DNA of 64,000 nt from Streptomyces fodineus (GTDB taxonomy: Bacteria; Actinomycetota; Actinomycetes; Streptomycetales; Streptomycetaceae), in the NCBI RefSeq assembly GCF_001735805.1, contig NZ_CP017248.1, forward strand, positions 6,572,001-6,636,000, written 5' to 3'. The notes under the pieces are model-generated. The model was not told the origin of the DNA and made no database searches. It worked only from the letters and a program-made list of their open reading frames with translations. The translations under genes were made by a program, and so were the position numbers. Positions 42,116 to 51,155 of this stretch are shown piece after piece; positions within the stretch are counted from its first letter, which is position 1; each line of letters opens with the position of its first letter.

Positions 42116-43069
42116 ATGAGCGTTCGTACCCCGTCATCCGAAGAGCCGGCCGAGACCGTCCACCGCGCCGGCTTCGCCTGCTTCGTGGGCCGCCCCAACG
42201 CGGGCAAGTCCACCCTCACGAACGCTCTGGTGGGGCAGAAGGTGGCGATCACCGCGAACCAGCCGCAGACGACGCGGCACACGGTACGCGGGATCGTGCA
42301 CCGGCCCGACGCCCAGCTGATCCTCGTGGACACCCCCGGGCTCCACAAACCGCGCACGCTGCTCGGCGAGCGGCTCAACGACGTCGTCCGCACGACGTGG
42401 GCCGAGGTCGACGTGATCGGCTTCTGCCTGCCGGCGAACGAGAAGATCGGCCCCGGTGACCGCTTCATCGCCAAGGAGCTCGCGGGGATCAAGAAGACCC
42501 CGAAGGTCGCCATCGTCACCAAGACCGACCTCGTCGACTCCAAGACCCTCGCCACGCAGCTGATCGCGATCGACCAGCTGGGCAAGGAACTGGGCATCGA
42601 ATGGGCGGAGATCGTCCCGGTGTCGGCGGTGGGCGCCAAGCAGGTGGACCTGCTGGCCGGCCTCCTGATCCCGCTCCTCCCCGAGGGCCCGGCGCTCTAC
42701 CCCGAGGGCGACCTCACCGACGAGCCCGAGCAGGTCATGATCGCGGAACTGATCCGCGAGGCGGCCCTGGAGGGCGTCCGCGACGAGCTGCCGCACTCCA
42801 TCGCCGTGGTCGTCGAGGAGATGCTCCCGCGCGAGGACCGCCCGGCGGACCGGCCGTTGCTGGACATCCACGCCAACGTCTACATCGAGCGGCCCAGCCA
42901 GAAGGGGATCATCATCGGCCCCAAGGGCAAGCGCCTGAAGGAGGTCGGCATCAAGTCCCGCAAGCAGATCGAGGCGCTGCTCGGGACGCCGGTCTTCCTG
43001 GACCTGCATGTGAAGGTGGCCAAGGACTGGCAGCGCGACCCCAAGCAGTTGAGGAAGCTCGGCTTCTAG
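42116..43069 (+). CDS. era: GTPase Era
   Basis: Essential GTPase that binds the 3' end of 16S rRNA in 30S assembly. 317 residues from ATG 42116 (MSVRTPSSEEPAE). G motifs: GRPNAGKST, TTRHT, DTPGLHKPR and TKTDLVD. KH domain in the last third: GIIIGPKGKRLKEVGIKSR. The stop overlaps the convergent regulator gene by four bases. Belongs functionally with ybeY upstream in rRNA maturation, though now separated by about 9 kb of other genes. Confidence 0.97.
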   Translation: MSVRTPSSEEPAETVHRAGFACFVGRPNAGKSTLTNALVGQKVAITANQPQTTRHTVRGIVHRPDAQLILVDTPGLHKPRTLLGERLNDVVRTTWAEVDVIGFCLPANEKIGPGDRFIAKELAGIKKTPKVAIVTKTDLVDSKTLATQLIAIDQLGKELGIEWAEIVPVSAVGAKQVDLLAGLLIPLLPEGPALYPEGDLTDEPEQVMIAELIREAALEGVRDELPHSIAVVVEEMLPREDRPADRPLLDIHANVYIERPSQKGIIIGPKGKRLKEVGIKSRKQIEALLGTPVFLDLHVKVAKDWQRDPKQLRKLGF

Positions 43070-43920
43070 CCGATGGCCCGCTGCGGGATCATGTCCTGCA
43101 ACCCCACCACCCTCAGCAGCTGAAGCCGTTCGTAGGACTCCGTTCCCGGGCGGGCCGTGTGGACGACGAGCAGGTGGTGGTGTTCGTGGCTGAGCATGAC
43201 CTCGCAGTCCAGCTCCAGCAGGCCGACCAGCGGGTGCTCGAAGCGCTTGGTCGCGTGGTTGCGCAGGGACACCTCGTGTTCGTCCCACAGGAGCGCGAAC
43301 TCCTCGCTGGCTGAACGGAGTTCGGCGACCAGCCCGGCCGGTTCCGGGTCGTCGGGGCGGGCGGCGGTCACCGCGCGCAGGTTGGCCACGTGGGAGCGCG
43401 CGTGCACCTCGTGGTCCTCCTCCGGGAAGAGCGAGCGCGCGGCCGGGTCCAGGAAGAAGCGGCGCACCAGGTTCCGTTCCTGCCGGGGGCGGGACATCAC
43501 GTCGCCGACCAGCGCCTTGGCCATCGCGTTCTGGGCCAGCACCGCACCGCAGTCGTTCACCAGCTGCGCCGGAGTGTCGTACAGGCGGTCCAGGATCAGC
43601 AGCAGACCGGGCCGGACATGCGCCGACGCCGTCTCGCGGCGCGGCGGCTCCTCGCCGGCCAGGTGGAACAGGTGGTCGTGTTCGGCGTCGGCCAGGCGCA
43701 GTGCGCGCGCCAGCGCCGTCAGCATCTGGCGGGACGGGCGCGGACCCCGGGACTGTTCGAGCCGGGTGTAGTAGTCCACCGACATGCCCGCCAGCTGTGC
43801 CACCTCCTCGCGGCGCAGACCGGGCGTGCGACGCCGGGCACCCGGCGTCAGGCCCACGTCCGACGGGGTCAGCCGGGCGCGGCCACGGCGCAGGAAATCG
43901 GCGAGTTCGGCTCGGTTCAC
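43066..43920 (-). CDS. XRE family regulator with MmyB-like ligand domain
   Basis: 284 residues: HTH (about 1-80) with LADFLRRGRARLTPSDVGL, RRRTPGLRREEVAQLAGMSVDYYTRLEQSRG, then a PAS-like domain ending KRFEHPLVGLLELDCEVML. Same architecture as the regulator at 35849. Divergent from the SDR gene at 44037 across 116 bases; in Streptomyces such regulators commonly repress the adjacent oxidoreductase. Ends convergently on era with a four-base overlap. Confidence 0.9.
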   Translation of the reverse strand: MNRAELADFLRRGRARLTPSDVGLTPGARRRTPGLRREEVAQLAGMSVDYYTRLEQSRGPRPSRQMLTALARALRLADAEHDHLFHLAGEEPPRRETASAHVRPGLLLILDRLYDTPAQLVNDCGAVLAQNAMAKALVGDVMSRPRQERNLVRRFFLDPAARSLFPEEDHEVHARSHVANLRAVTAARPDDPEPAGLVAELRSASEEFALLWDEHEVSLRNHATKRFEHPLVGLLELDCEVMLSHEHHHLLVVHTARPGTESYERLQLLRVVGLQDMIPQRAIG

Positions 43921-44036
43921 CCCTCCAGCGTGCGGCAGCCCGCCCGGCTTATCCAGGGACTGTCGATCCCCCGATCAACGGGTCTCTCCCGGTCTCTGCC
44001 GCCCCGGCCGAGGCTGGTCACCGACGAGAGGAGCAC

Positions 44037-44897
44037 ATGATGCCGACATTGGTGACCGGGACGACGGGACAGGTCGGACGCCGCTTCGTGCCCAGGCTGC
44101 TGGCACAGACCCGGCCGGGAGAGCGGGTACGGGTCCTGCTCAGGGACGCTTCCCGCGCGGACCGCTTCGCCGGCCTCGGCGCCGACGTCGTACTCGGCGA
44201 TCTCCGGGACGACGAGGTGCTCGGCAAGGCCGTCGCCGGCGTGGACGCCGTCGTGAACGTCGCCGCCTCCTTCCGCGGTGTCCCCGACGAGGAGGCCTGG
44301 GCCGTCAACCGCGACGCGGCCGTGTCCCTGGGCCGGGCCGCACTGTCCGCCGGGGTACGGCGGTTCGTGCAGGTCAGTACGGGGATCGTGTACGGCACCG
44401 GGCGCGGCCGGCCGCTGGTGGAGGAGGACGGGATCCGGCCCGGCGGGGCGATGTGGGGTGCGTACGGCGAGTCCAAGGCGGCGGCGGAGTGGGAACTGCT
44501 CGCCCTGGACGGGGGCATGGAGGTGCGCGTCGGCCGCCTGCCCTTCGTCTACGGCGAGGGCGACCCGCACCTCGCCGACTCCCTGCGCTGGGCCGCGCAG
44601 TGGGCCCCGGCCCAGCGGCTGCAGATGGGCCATCACGCCGACGTCGCCCAGGGCCTGCTGCGTCTGCTGTACGCACCGGCGGTGAACGGCCCCCTGTACA
44701 ACATCGCCGACGACGCCCCCGTCACGGCCGTCGAGCTGCACCAGCTCAACGGCGTCGAGGTGCCCGCCGACATGCACACCCGCACCGACCCCGACCCGTG
44801 GTTCGGGATCATGTCCACGCAGAAGATCCGCCGGGACCTGGGCTTCAGGCCGGTCTACCCGACCGTCTGGACCGCCCGCGACGCCGGCGCCCTGTGA
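44037..44897 (+). CDS. NAD(P)-dependent epimerase/dehydratase (extended SDR)
   Basis: 286 residues; tandem ATGs at 44037 and 44040, with GAGAGGAG upstream. Rossmann motif TGTTGQVGRRF (GxxGxxG) at the start, active-site YGESK (YxxxK) about residue 145, and VGRLPFVYGEGDPHL. Likely reduces or epimerises a nucleotide sugar or small carbonyl; substrate unknown. Probably controlled by the divergent XRE regulator. Confidence 0.87.
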   Translation: MMPTLVTGTTGQVGRRFVPRLLAQTRPGERVRVLLRDASRADRFAGLGADVVLGDLRDDEVLGKAVAGVDAVVNVAASFRGVPDEEAWAVNRDAAVSLGRAALSAGVRRFVQVSTGIVYGTGRGRPLVEEDGIRPGGAMWGAYGESKAAAEWELLALDGGMEVRVGRLPFVYGEGDPHLADSLRWAAQWAPAQRLQMGHHADVAQGLLRLLYAPAVNGPLYNIADDAPVTAVELHQLNGVEVPADMHTRTDPDPWFGIMSTQKIRRDLGFRPVYPTVWTARDAGAL

Positions 44898-44913
44898 CAC
44901 CCTTCGAAAAGCA

Positions 44914-46167
44914 TCACTCGACCCCTCTGATCCGCCCCACCAGCACCGCCCCCGCCAGTCCGATCACCGCCGCCACCAGGTACAGCGCCCGGTAGCCGCC
45001 CAGGTAGGTCACGATCGGCGCGGCGAGGGCGGGCGCCGCGACCTGCGGCAGGGCGTTGGCCACGTTGATGACTCCCAGATCCTTGCCCCGGTCCAGCGCC
45101 GCCGGCAGGACGTCCGTCATCAGCGCGAAGTCGACCGAGGTGAACACGCCGAAGCCGACCCCGAGGAGCGCCGACGCGACGATCGCGCCCGGCCAGGTCT
45201 GCCAGCCGGCCAGCGCCGCCGTCGCCACCGCCATCAGCACCCCGGACCAGACGACGAACGGCTTGCGCCGGCCCACCCGGTCCGACCACACCCCGCCCGC
45301 CACGACGGTCGCCGTCAGCGTCAGGCTGTTGACGGCCGTCAGGATCAGCACCCCCTGACCGGGGTCGTGATAGTGCAGGCGGTCCCGCAGGTAGAAGAGG
45401 AGGTACAGCAGCACCAGCGAGTTGCTGAGGTTGATCAGGAACCGGGTCAGCCACGCCCAGCCCAGGTCCGGCAGGCGGCGCGGGCTCAGCCAGAACCCCG
45501 CCACGAACGCCCGCCAGGACCACGCCGGCCGGTCCTTTGCCGCCAGCCGCAGATCCGGATGACGCAGCACGTACGGCAGCACACCCGCCACCGTGCACAC
45601 CGCGCACGCCGCGTATCCGGCGCCGATCCCGCCCGCCGCGGTCGCCAGGCCCGTGCCGCCGACCACGCCCAGGATCTGCGCGGCCCCCAGCCAGCCGCCC
45701 ACCGCGCCCCGCTGGCGCCTCGGCACCCGGTCGGGCACCGCCGCCGTCACCGCCGCGAACGCCGCGTTCAGCGTGAGCTGCACCAGGCACCAGCCCGCCG
45801 CCATGGACCACACCCCGCCCGCCCGCGCGAGCAGCAGCAGCGACAGCGCACCGCCCGCCGTCCCGGCCACGATCCACGGCGTACGGCGGCCCCGGCGGGA
45901 GGTCGTACGGTCCGACAGGGCACCGAAGAAGGGGTTGGCGACCAGCGAGACCACCGCGCCCGCCCCCGTCACCCAGGCCAGCACCGTCTCCTTCGACATC
46001 CCCGAGCCTGGCGCGAAGTCCCTGGCCTGGGAGGCGAGCAGGATCTGCAGGGGGCCGAACCAGCCGACCCAGATCGCCCCGTTGGCCAGCGACAACGCCA
46101 CCGTCCAGCCCCGGCCGACCCGCTCCACCGGTTCGGCCAGGGCGGCCGGGGGCCGGACCGTGGTCAT
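44914..46167 (-). CDS. MFS sugar transporter, probably beta-glucoside uptake
   Basis: 417 residues from ATG 46167, whose first bases overlap the GH1 stop (ATGA). Twelve hydrophobic segments; the loop NPFFGALSDRTTSRRGRR then TPWIV is characteristic of the MFS sugar carriers related to sucrose/SLC45 and GPH-type symporters, and the second half repeats it as GVWSDRVGRRKPFVV. Translational coupling to a beta-glucosidase makes cellobiose or a plant beta-glucoside the likely cargo (inference). Confidence 0.85.
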   Translation of the reverse strand: MTTVRPPAALAEPVERVGRGWTVALSLANGAIWVGWFGPLQILLASQARDFAPGSGMSKETVLAWVTGAGAVVSLVANPFFGALSDRTTSRRGRRTPWIVAGTAGGALSLLLLARAGGVWSMAAGWCLVQLTLNAAFAAVTAAVPDRVPRRQRGAVGGWLGAAQILGVVGGTGLATAAGGIGAGYAACAVCTVAGVLPYVLRHPDLRLAAKDRPAWSWRAFVAGFWLSPRRLPDLGWAWLTRFLINLSNSLVLLYLLFYLRDRLHYHDPGQGVLILTAVNSLTLTATVVAGGVWSDRVGRRKPFVVWSGVLMAVATAALAGWQTWPGAIVASALLGVGFGVFTSVDFALMTDVLPAALDRGKDLGVINVANALPQVAAPALAAPIVTYLGGYRALYLVAAVIGLAGAVLVGRIRGVE

Positions 46168-47486
46168 CCCCGCGCCCGGAGCACGTCCCGGAGCCAGTGG
46201 TAGGAGGCCTTGGGGGTGCGCTTCAGCGAGGTGTAGTCCACGTGCACCAGGCCGAAGCGGCGCCGATAGCCCTCGGCCCACTCGAAGTTGTCCATCAGGG
46301 ACCACACGAAGTAGCCGCGCACGTCCACGCCGGCCTCCAGCGCGGTGTGCAGGGCGCGGATGTGGGCGTCCAGGTAGGCGATGCGCTCGTGGTCGTCGAC
46401 GCCGTCGTAGGAGCAGCCGTTCTCGGTGATGACGATCGGCGGGAGCCGGTCGCCGTACCTGTCCCGGAAGCCGCACAGCAGCTCGGTGAGGCCCTCCGGG
46501 ACGACCGGCCAGCCGAAGTCGGTCACCGGGCGGCCCTCGATCTCCCGGACGGAGAAGGGCAGTTCGGCGGGCAGCACCAGACCGCCGTACTCGCTGTCGG
46601 TGCCGCCGGGCGCGCCCACCCGGGTCGGCGCGTAGTAGTTGATCCCGTACCAGTCGACCGGTCCGGCGATGACCTCGAGGTCGGCCGCGACGTCACCGGG
46701 CATCAACTCGCCCATCCCGTCCGGGTATTCACCGAGGATGACCGGCTCGGCGAACAGGCGGTTGAGCAGGACGTCGTAGAAGCCGGCCGCCTCCACGTCC
46801 GCCGGTTCGGCGGAGGCCGGCCAGGTGGGGCCGTGGGAGTTGGCGATGCCGATGTCGCTCGCGCCGGCCGCGCGCAGGGCCCGTACCGCGAGGCCGTGGG
46901 CGAGGAGCTGGTGGTGGGCGACCGGGAGCGCGTCGAAGAGGAGCTGCCTGCCGGGGGCGTGGGCGCCGAGGGCGTGGCCCAGGAGGGTGTGCTCGGCGGG
47001 CTCGTTGAGGGTGATCCATTTGGTCACGCGGTCGCCGAGCCGTTCGGCGACCACCGTCACATGGTCGGCGAACCGGGCCGCCGTGTCCCGCTCCAGCCAG
47101 TCCAGACGGGCGGGCAGGTCCCAGTGGAAGAGGGTGGGCACGGGGCGTACGCCCGCCGCGCACAGCTCGTCGACCAGGCGGTCGTAGAAGTCCAGCCCAC
47201 CGGGTGAGCCGACCCGGGGCCAGGAGACCGAGAAGCGGTAGGCGTCCACGCCCAGGCCGGCGAGGAGGGCCACGTCCTCCTGGTAGCGGTGGTAGTGGTC
47301 GCAGGCCACCGCCGCCGTCGAACCGTCCTTCACCCGTCCCGGTTCGGCCGTGAACACGTCCCACACGGACCGCTCGCGCTCCCCGGCCGCCCCTTCGATC
47401 TGATGGGCCGAGGTCGAGACGCCCCACAGGAAGCCGTCCGGGAAGCGCGGTATCGGGGGCAGCGGATCGGCTGCGTCAGTCGCCAT
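46164..47486 (-). CDS. beta-glucosidase, glycoside hydrolase family 1
   Basis: Retaining glycosidase, 440 residues from ATG 47486 (an upstream in-frame GTG/ATG region to 47522 is less likely). FPDGFLWGVSTSAHQIEGA at the start, acid/base Glu in TLNEPAEH, nucleophile Glu in ITENGCSYDG and FVWSLMDNFEWAEGY at the end. No signal peptide, so it acts inside the cell on imported disaccharides, matching the coupled MFS gene. Typical Streptomyces bgl genes are controlled by CebR; no CebR-type box was identified here. Confidence 0.94.
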   Translation of the reverse strand: MATDAADPLPPIPRFPDGFLWGVSTSAHQIEGAAGERERSVWDVFTAEPGRVKDGSTAAVACDHYHRYQEDVALLAGLGVDAYRFSVSWPRVGSPGGLDFYDRLVDELCAAGVRPVPTLFHWDLPARLDWLERDTAARFADHVTVVAERLGDRVTKWITLNEPAEHTLLGHALGAHAPGRQLLFDALPVAHHQLLAHGLAVRALRAAGASDIGIANSHGPTWPASAEPADVEAAGFYDVLLNRLFAEPVILGEYPDGMGELMPGDVAADLEVIAGPVDWYGINYYAPTRVGAPGGTDSEYGGLVLPAELPFSVREIEGRPVTDFGWPVVPEGLTELLCGFRDRYGDRLPPIVITENGCSYDGVDDHERIAYLDAHIRALHTALEAGVDVRGYFVWSLMDNFEWAEGYRRRFGLVHVDYTSLKRTPKASYHWLRDVLRARG

Positions 47487-47543
47487 GGCCGGATCATCCT
47501 TACCCCCGGTAACAGAAGTCAACGCCCCTGCGGAAACCGGTGG

Positions 47544-47810
47544 TTACGCGCCCTCCTTCAGTACCCGGGACACCAACTCCCGCTGTTCCTCGGTGAGTCG
47601 GGGGTCGGCCGCGTAGACCGTGCGGCCGTCCACGGTGATCTCGTAGTGGAAGCCGTCCGGGACGCCGGCCGGCGCCGTGCCCTGGCCGGACGCGAGGACG
47701 CGTTCGGCCAGGGACTGCCATGCCTGGGCGTCGGGCCGGCCCGAGGTGTCCACCTCGGCCCGGCGCTCGATGCCCGCGAACCCGCCCGTGCGCCGTACTT
47801 GGATACGCAT
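47544..47810 (-). CDS. protealysin inhibitor emfourin
   Basis: 88 residues: MRIQVRRTGGFAGIERRAEV at the start, then DGFHYEITVDGRTVYAADPRLTEEQ. Matches the emfourin family, small cytoplasmic inhibitors of protealysin-like M4 proteases. Located 18 bases downstream of the protease gene in the same direction, the bicistronic arrangement known for protealysin/emfourin in Serratia. It probably protects the cell until the protease is released. Confidence 0.88.
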   Translation of the reverse strand: MRIQVRRTGGFAGIERRAEVDTSGRPDAQAWQSLAERVLASGQGTAPAGVPDGFHYEITVDGRTVYAADPRLTEEQRELVSRVLKEGA

Positions 47811-47828
47811 GGGCCCAGTGTCGCAGTA

Positions 47829-48899
47829 CTACAGCGTCCGCACGCCGACCTGTTCCCACGCCTTCTGCACGGCCGTGAGTTCGTCGCCGGCGCCGTACCG
47901 CTCGCGCGCCGCCTTCACCGTCAGCGTGGCGAAGTCGGCGAACAGCGCGTCCGTCTTGAGGTCGCCGCCGGTCAGCACGTCGTACCAGATCTGCCCGGCC
48001 TTCTCCCAGGCACGACCGCCGATCGCCGTGGCGACCAGGTAGAAGGCGTGGTTCGGGATGCCGGAGTTGATGTGCACGCCGCCGTTGTCGCGGCCGGTGC
48101 GGACATAGTGGTCCATGGTCGCCGGCTGCGGGTCCTTGCCGAGGTTCGGGTCGTCGTAGGCCGTGCCCGGCGCCTTCATCGAGCGCAGCGCGGTGCCGTG
48201 GACGCCGGGCGCGAGCAGCCCGGCGCCGATCAGCCAGTCGGCCTCGGCGGCGGTCTGGCCGAGGGTGTACTGCTTGATCAGCGAGCCGAAGACATCCGAG
48301 ACGGACTCGTTGAGCGCGCCGGACTGGCCGAAGTACTCCAGGTTCGCGGTGTGCTGGGTGACGCCGTGGGTCAGCTCGTGGCCGATGACGTCGACCGGGA
48401 TGGTGAAGTCGAGGAAGATCTCGCCGTCGCCGTCGCCGAACACCATCTGCTCGCCGTTCCAGAAGGCGTTGTCGTACGACTCGCCGAAGTGCACGGTGGC
48501 GTCCAGCGGCAGCCCGTTGTCGTCGATGGAGTGCCGGCCGTAGGCCTTCAGATACAGCTCGAAGGTGGCGCCGAGGCCCGCGTAGGCGCGGTTGACGGTG
48601 GCGTCGGAGCCCGGGTCGGAGCCCTCCTCGCGGACCTTGGTGCCGGGCAGGTCCTGGGTGTGGTGGGCGTCGTAGATCGTGCGGTGCGGCTGGTCGGCGG
48701 CGGCGCCCGCGGGCGCGGCGACGGAGGGCGCGCCGATGACCGTGGTCAGGCGGCGCTTGGTGCGCTGGTAGGCGTCGTGCTCCAGGGACCGGCGGGCCGG
48801 ACCGGAGAGCGCGGAGTCCTCGGCCTGGGCGAGCTTGTCGAGGACGTGCGGTGGCACGATCGTGCAGAAGACGGGCTCGAAGCCCCCGTTGGTCGTCAT
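47829..48899 (-). CDS. M4 family metallopeptidase, protealysin-like
   Basis: Thermolysin-type zinc protease, 356 residues from ATG 48899. No signal peptide; instead a short propeptide with CTIVPPHVLDKLAQ, matching the PPxxL signature of protealysin precursors. Catalytic motif DVIGHELTHGVTQH, third zinc ligand in GALNESVSDVFG and the active-site His in GGVHINSGIPNHAFY. Such proteins leave the cell by a non-classical route. Followed by the emfourin gene in the same operon. Confidence 0.93.
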   Translation of the reverse strand: MTTNGGFEPVFCTIVPPHVLDKLAQAEDSALSGPARRSLEHDAYQRTKRRLTTVIGAPSVAAPAGAAADQPHRTIYDAHHTQDLPGTKVREEGSDPGSDATVNRAYAGLGATFELYLKAYGRHSIDDNGLPLDATVHFGESYDNAFWNGEQMVFGDGDGEIFLDFTIPVDVIGHELTHGVTQHTANLEYFGQSGALNESVSDVFGSLIKQYTLGQTAAEADWLIGAGLLAPGVHGTALRSMKAPGTAYDDPNLGKDPQPATMDHYVRTGRDNGGVHINSGIPNHAFYLVATAIGGRAWEKAGQIWYDVLTGGDLKTDALFADFATLTVKAARERYGAGDELTAVQKAWEQVGVRTL

Positions 48900-49103
48900 G
48901 CCCGGCACCATTGCATTGTGTGACGCCGATGTCACTAGGTGCCACCATGATTGGTGAAATACCGGGACAGGGAACGCGACGCTCCGTGATGGTGTGCTAG
49001 GGCGATGTGGCGCGACGCACTTTTTGTCCATTTTGTGATACCGGTCCCGCATACTGGGACACGACCCCGCGTCCGAGGTGGCTCGGTTAGGCTGCGACGC
49101 ATC

Positions 49104-49151
49104 ATGCGTTTCGGGCTGCTTCTTCTTAGCTGCCGCGGCGAGGGCCTGTAG
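49104..49151 (+). CDS. leuA leader peptide (15 residues, four consecutive Leu)
   Basis: ATG at 49104 followed by CGT TTC GGG and then CTG CTT CTT CTT: the peptide is MRFGLLLLSCRGEGL, ending at TAG 49149-49151. CTT is a rare leucine codon in Streptomyces, so three in a row are a deliberate stall site. Leader peptides of this kind before leuA are known in streptomycetes and sense charged tRNA-Leu. It is about 100 bases before leuA. Confidence 0.88.
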   Translation: MRFGLLLLSCRGEGL

Positions 49152-49249
49152 TCGAGGCCGACTCCCTCCCCGCGGAGCTTGGCGTTGCGTCGTCGGCCGT
49201 CCATCCGGACACCCGGATCTCCGGACATCCCCAAGGAGCCCACGCGATC
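49133..49249 (+). promoter_or_regulatory. leuA attenuator region
   Basis: CCGCGGCGAGGG (49133-49144, inside the leader peptide) pairs with CCCTCCCCGCGG (49164-49175), 11 of 12 positions. A ribosome stalled on the Leu codons (49116-49127) would cover the left arm. Further on ATCCGG (49203-49208) pairs with CCGGAT (49213-49218), and a second TCCGGA at 49220-49225 can compete, just before the leuA ribosome binding site AAGGAG (49233-49238). The whole 48900-49249 interval (350 bases) contains this leader plus the divergent promoters for leuA and the M4 protease. Confidence 0.7.
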
Positions 49250-50971
49250 ATGGCCAACCGCCAGCAGCCCAGTTCCATGCCGATCCACAAGTACGGCCGC
49301 TACGAGCAGGTCGACATCCCGGACCGCACCTGGCCGGAGCAGCGCATCACCGTCGCCCCCCGCTGGCTCTCCACCGACCTGCGCGACGGCAACCAGGCCC
49401 TGATCGACCCCATGTCGGCCGAGCGCAAGCGCCGGATGTTCGATCAGCTGGTCAAGATGGGCTACAAGGAGATCGAGGTCGGCTTTCCGGCCTCCGGCCA
49501 GACCGACTTCGACTTCGTGCGCTCGATCATCGAGGAAGAGGGCGCGATCCCGGACGACGTCACCATCTCCGTGCTGACCCAGGCCCGTGAGGACCTGATC
49601 GAGCGGACGGTGGAGTCCCTGAAGGGCGCCAGGCGCGCGACCGTCCACCTGTACAACGCCACCGCCCCCGTCTTCCGCCGCGTGGTCTTCCGTGGCTCCA
49701 AGGACGACATCAAGCAGATCGCGGTGGACGGCACCCGTCTGGTCATGGAGTACGCCGAGAAACTGCTCGGCCCCGAGACCGAGTTCGGCTACCAGTACTC
49801 GCCTGAGATCTTCACCGACACGGAGCTGGACTTCGCGCTGGAGGTCTGCGAGGCGGTCATGGACGTCTGGCAGCCCGGACCGGGCCGCGAGATCATCCTC
49901 AACCTGCCCGCCACGGTGGAGCGTTCGACCCCGTCCACGCACGCGGACCGCTTCGAGTGGATGCACCGCAACCTGTCCCGCCGCGAGCACGTCTGCCTGT
50001 CCATCCACCCGCACAACGACCGCGGTACGGCCGTGGCGGCGGCCGAGCTGGCGCTGATGGCCGGCGCCGACCGCGTCGAGGGCTGCCTGTTCGGGCAGGG
50101 CGAGCGCACCGGCAACGTCGACCTGGTCACCCTGGGCATGAACCTGTTCTCCCAGGGCGTCGACCCGCAGATCGACTTCTCCGACATCGACGAGATCCGC
50201 CGTACGTGGGAATACTGCAACCAGATGGAGGTCCACCCGCGCCACCCGTACGTGGGCGACCTGGTCTACACGTCCTTCTCCGGCTCCCACCAGGACGCCA
50301 TCAAGAAGGGCTTCGACGCCATGGAGGCCGACGCGGCGGCTCGCGGGGTCACCGTCGACGACATCGAGTGGGCGGTGCCGTACCTGCCGATCGACCCGAA
50401 GGACGTCGGCCGCTCCTACGAGGCCGTCATCCGCGTCAACTCGCAGTCCGGCAAGGGCGGTATCTCCTACGTCCTGAAGAACGACCACAAGCTGGACCTG
50501 CCGCGCCGGATGCAGATCGAGTTCTCGAAGCTCATCCAGGCCAAGACCGACGCCGAGGGCGGCGAGATCACGCCGAAGGAGATCTGGGCGGTCTTCCAGG
50601 ACGAGTACCTGCCGAACCCGGACAACCCCTGGGGCCGCATCCAGGTCCGTACGGGTCAGTCGACGACGGACACCGACGGCGTGGACACCCTGACCGTCGA
50701 GGCGACGGTGGACGGCGAGGACACGGTCCTCTCCGGCTCCGGCAACGGTCCGATCTCGGCCTTCTTCGACGCCCTGGAGTCCATCGGCATCGACGTACGC
50801 CTGCTGGACTACCAGGAGCACACGATGAGCGAGGGCGCCTCCGCGCAGGCCGCCTCCTACATCGAATGCGCGATCGACGGCAAGGTCCTGTGGGGGATCG
50901 GCATCGACGCGAACACGACGCGTGCGTCGCTGAAGGCGGTCGTCTCGGCCGTCAACCGCGCGGCGCGCTGA
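49250..50971 (+). CDS. leuA: 2-isopropylmalate synthase
   Basis: First committed enzyme of leucine synthesis, condensing acetyl-CoA with 2-oxoisovalerate. 573 residues from ATG 49250. TIM-barrel N-terminal part with LSTDLRDGNQALIDPM (metal and substrate motif), CLSIHPHNDRGTAVAA (HxH metal ligands) and LFGQGERTGNVDLVT; the C-terminal ~130 residues form the leucine-feedback domain (TIEAT-type VEATVDGEDTVLSGSGNGPI). Long actinobacterial form. Controlled by the upstream attenuator. Confidence 0.97.
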   Translation: MANRQQPSSMPIHKYGRYEQVDIPDRTWPEQRITVAPRWLSTDLRDGNQALIDPMSAERKRRMFDQLVKMGYKEIEVGFPASGQTDFDFVRSIIEEEGAIPDDVTISVLTQAREDLIERTVESLKGARRATVHLYNATAPVFRRVVFRGSKDDIKQIAVDGTRLVMEYAEKLLGPETEFGYQYSPEIFTDTELDFALEVCEAVMDVWQPGPGREIILNLPATVERSTPSTHADRFEWMHRNLSRREHVCLSIHPHNDRGTAVAAAELALMAGADRVEGCLFGQGERTGNVDLVTLGMNLFSQGVDPQIDFSDIDEIRRTWEYCNQMEVHPRHPYVGDLVYTSFSGSHQDAIKKGFDAMEADAAARGVTVDDIEWAVPYLPIDPKDVGRSYEAVIRVNSQSGKGGISYVLKNDHKLDLPRRMQIEFSKLIQAKTDAEGGEITPKEIWAVFQDEYLPNPDNPWGRIQVRTGQSTTDTDGVDTLTVEATVDGEDTVLSGSGNGPISAFFDALESIGIDVRLLDYQEHTMSEGASAQAASYIECAIDGKVLWGIGIDANTTRASLKAVVSAVNRAAR

Positions 50972-50991
50972 CCCTCCTGACCAGGCCTTTC

Positions 50992-51027
50992 GGTGCCCTG
51001 GCCGCTGTATACGGCGGCCGGGGCACC
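50992..51027 (+). terminator. leuA terminator
   Basis: GGTGCCCTGGCCGC (50992-51005) pairs with GCGGCCGGGGCACC (51014-51027) along 14 bp with one wobble pair; loop TGTATACG. Starts 21 bases after the leuA stop. Confidence 0.85.
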
Positions 51028-51155
51028 ATCGTTTCCCGGCCACTGTGCCGCCGAGGTCACGGAAAGGTCTCTTACGGGGTACTGACTCAGCCTTGGTGAT
51101 GTGGCTAACATCACGCCAGCGCGGCGATGTTGCCGTGCGGTTACGGAGGTGCGAC

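Noticed and set aside
49021..49060. TTGTCC and CATACT as the leuA promoter
   Set aside because: Spacing of 20 bases is too long and alternatives are no better; the promoter is probably nearby but I cannot place it.
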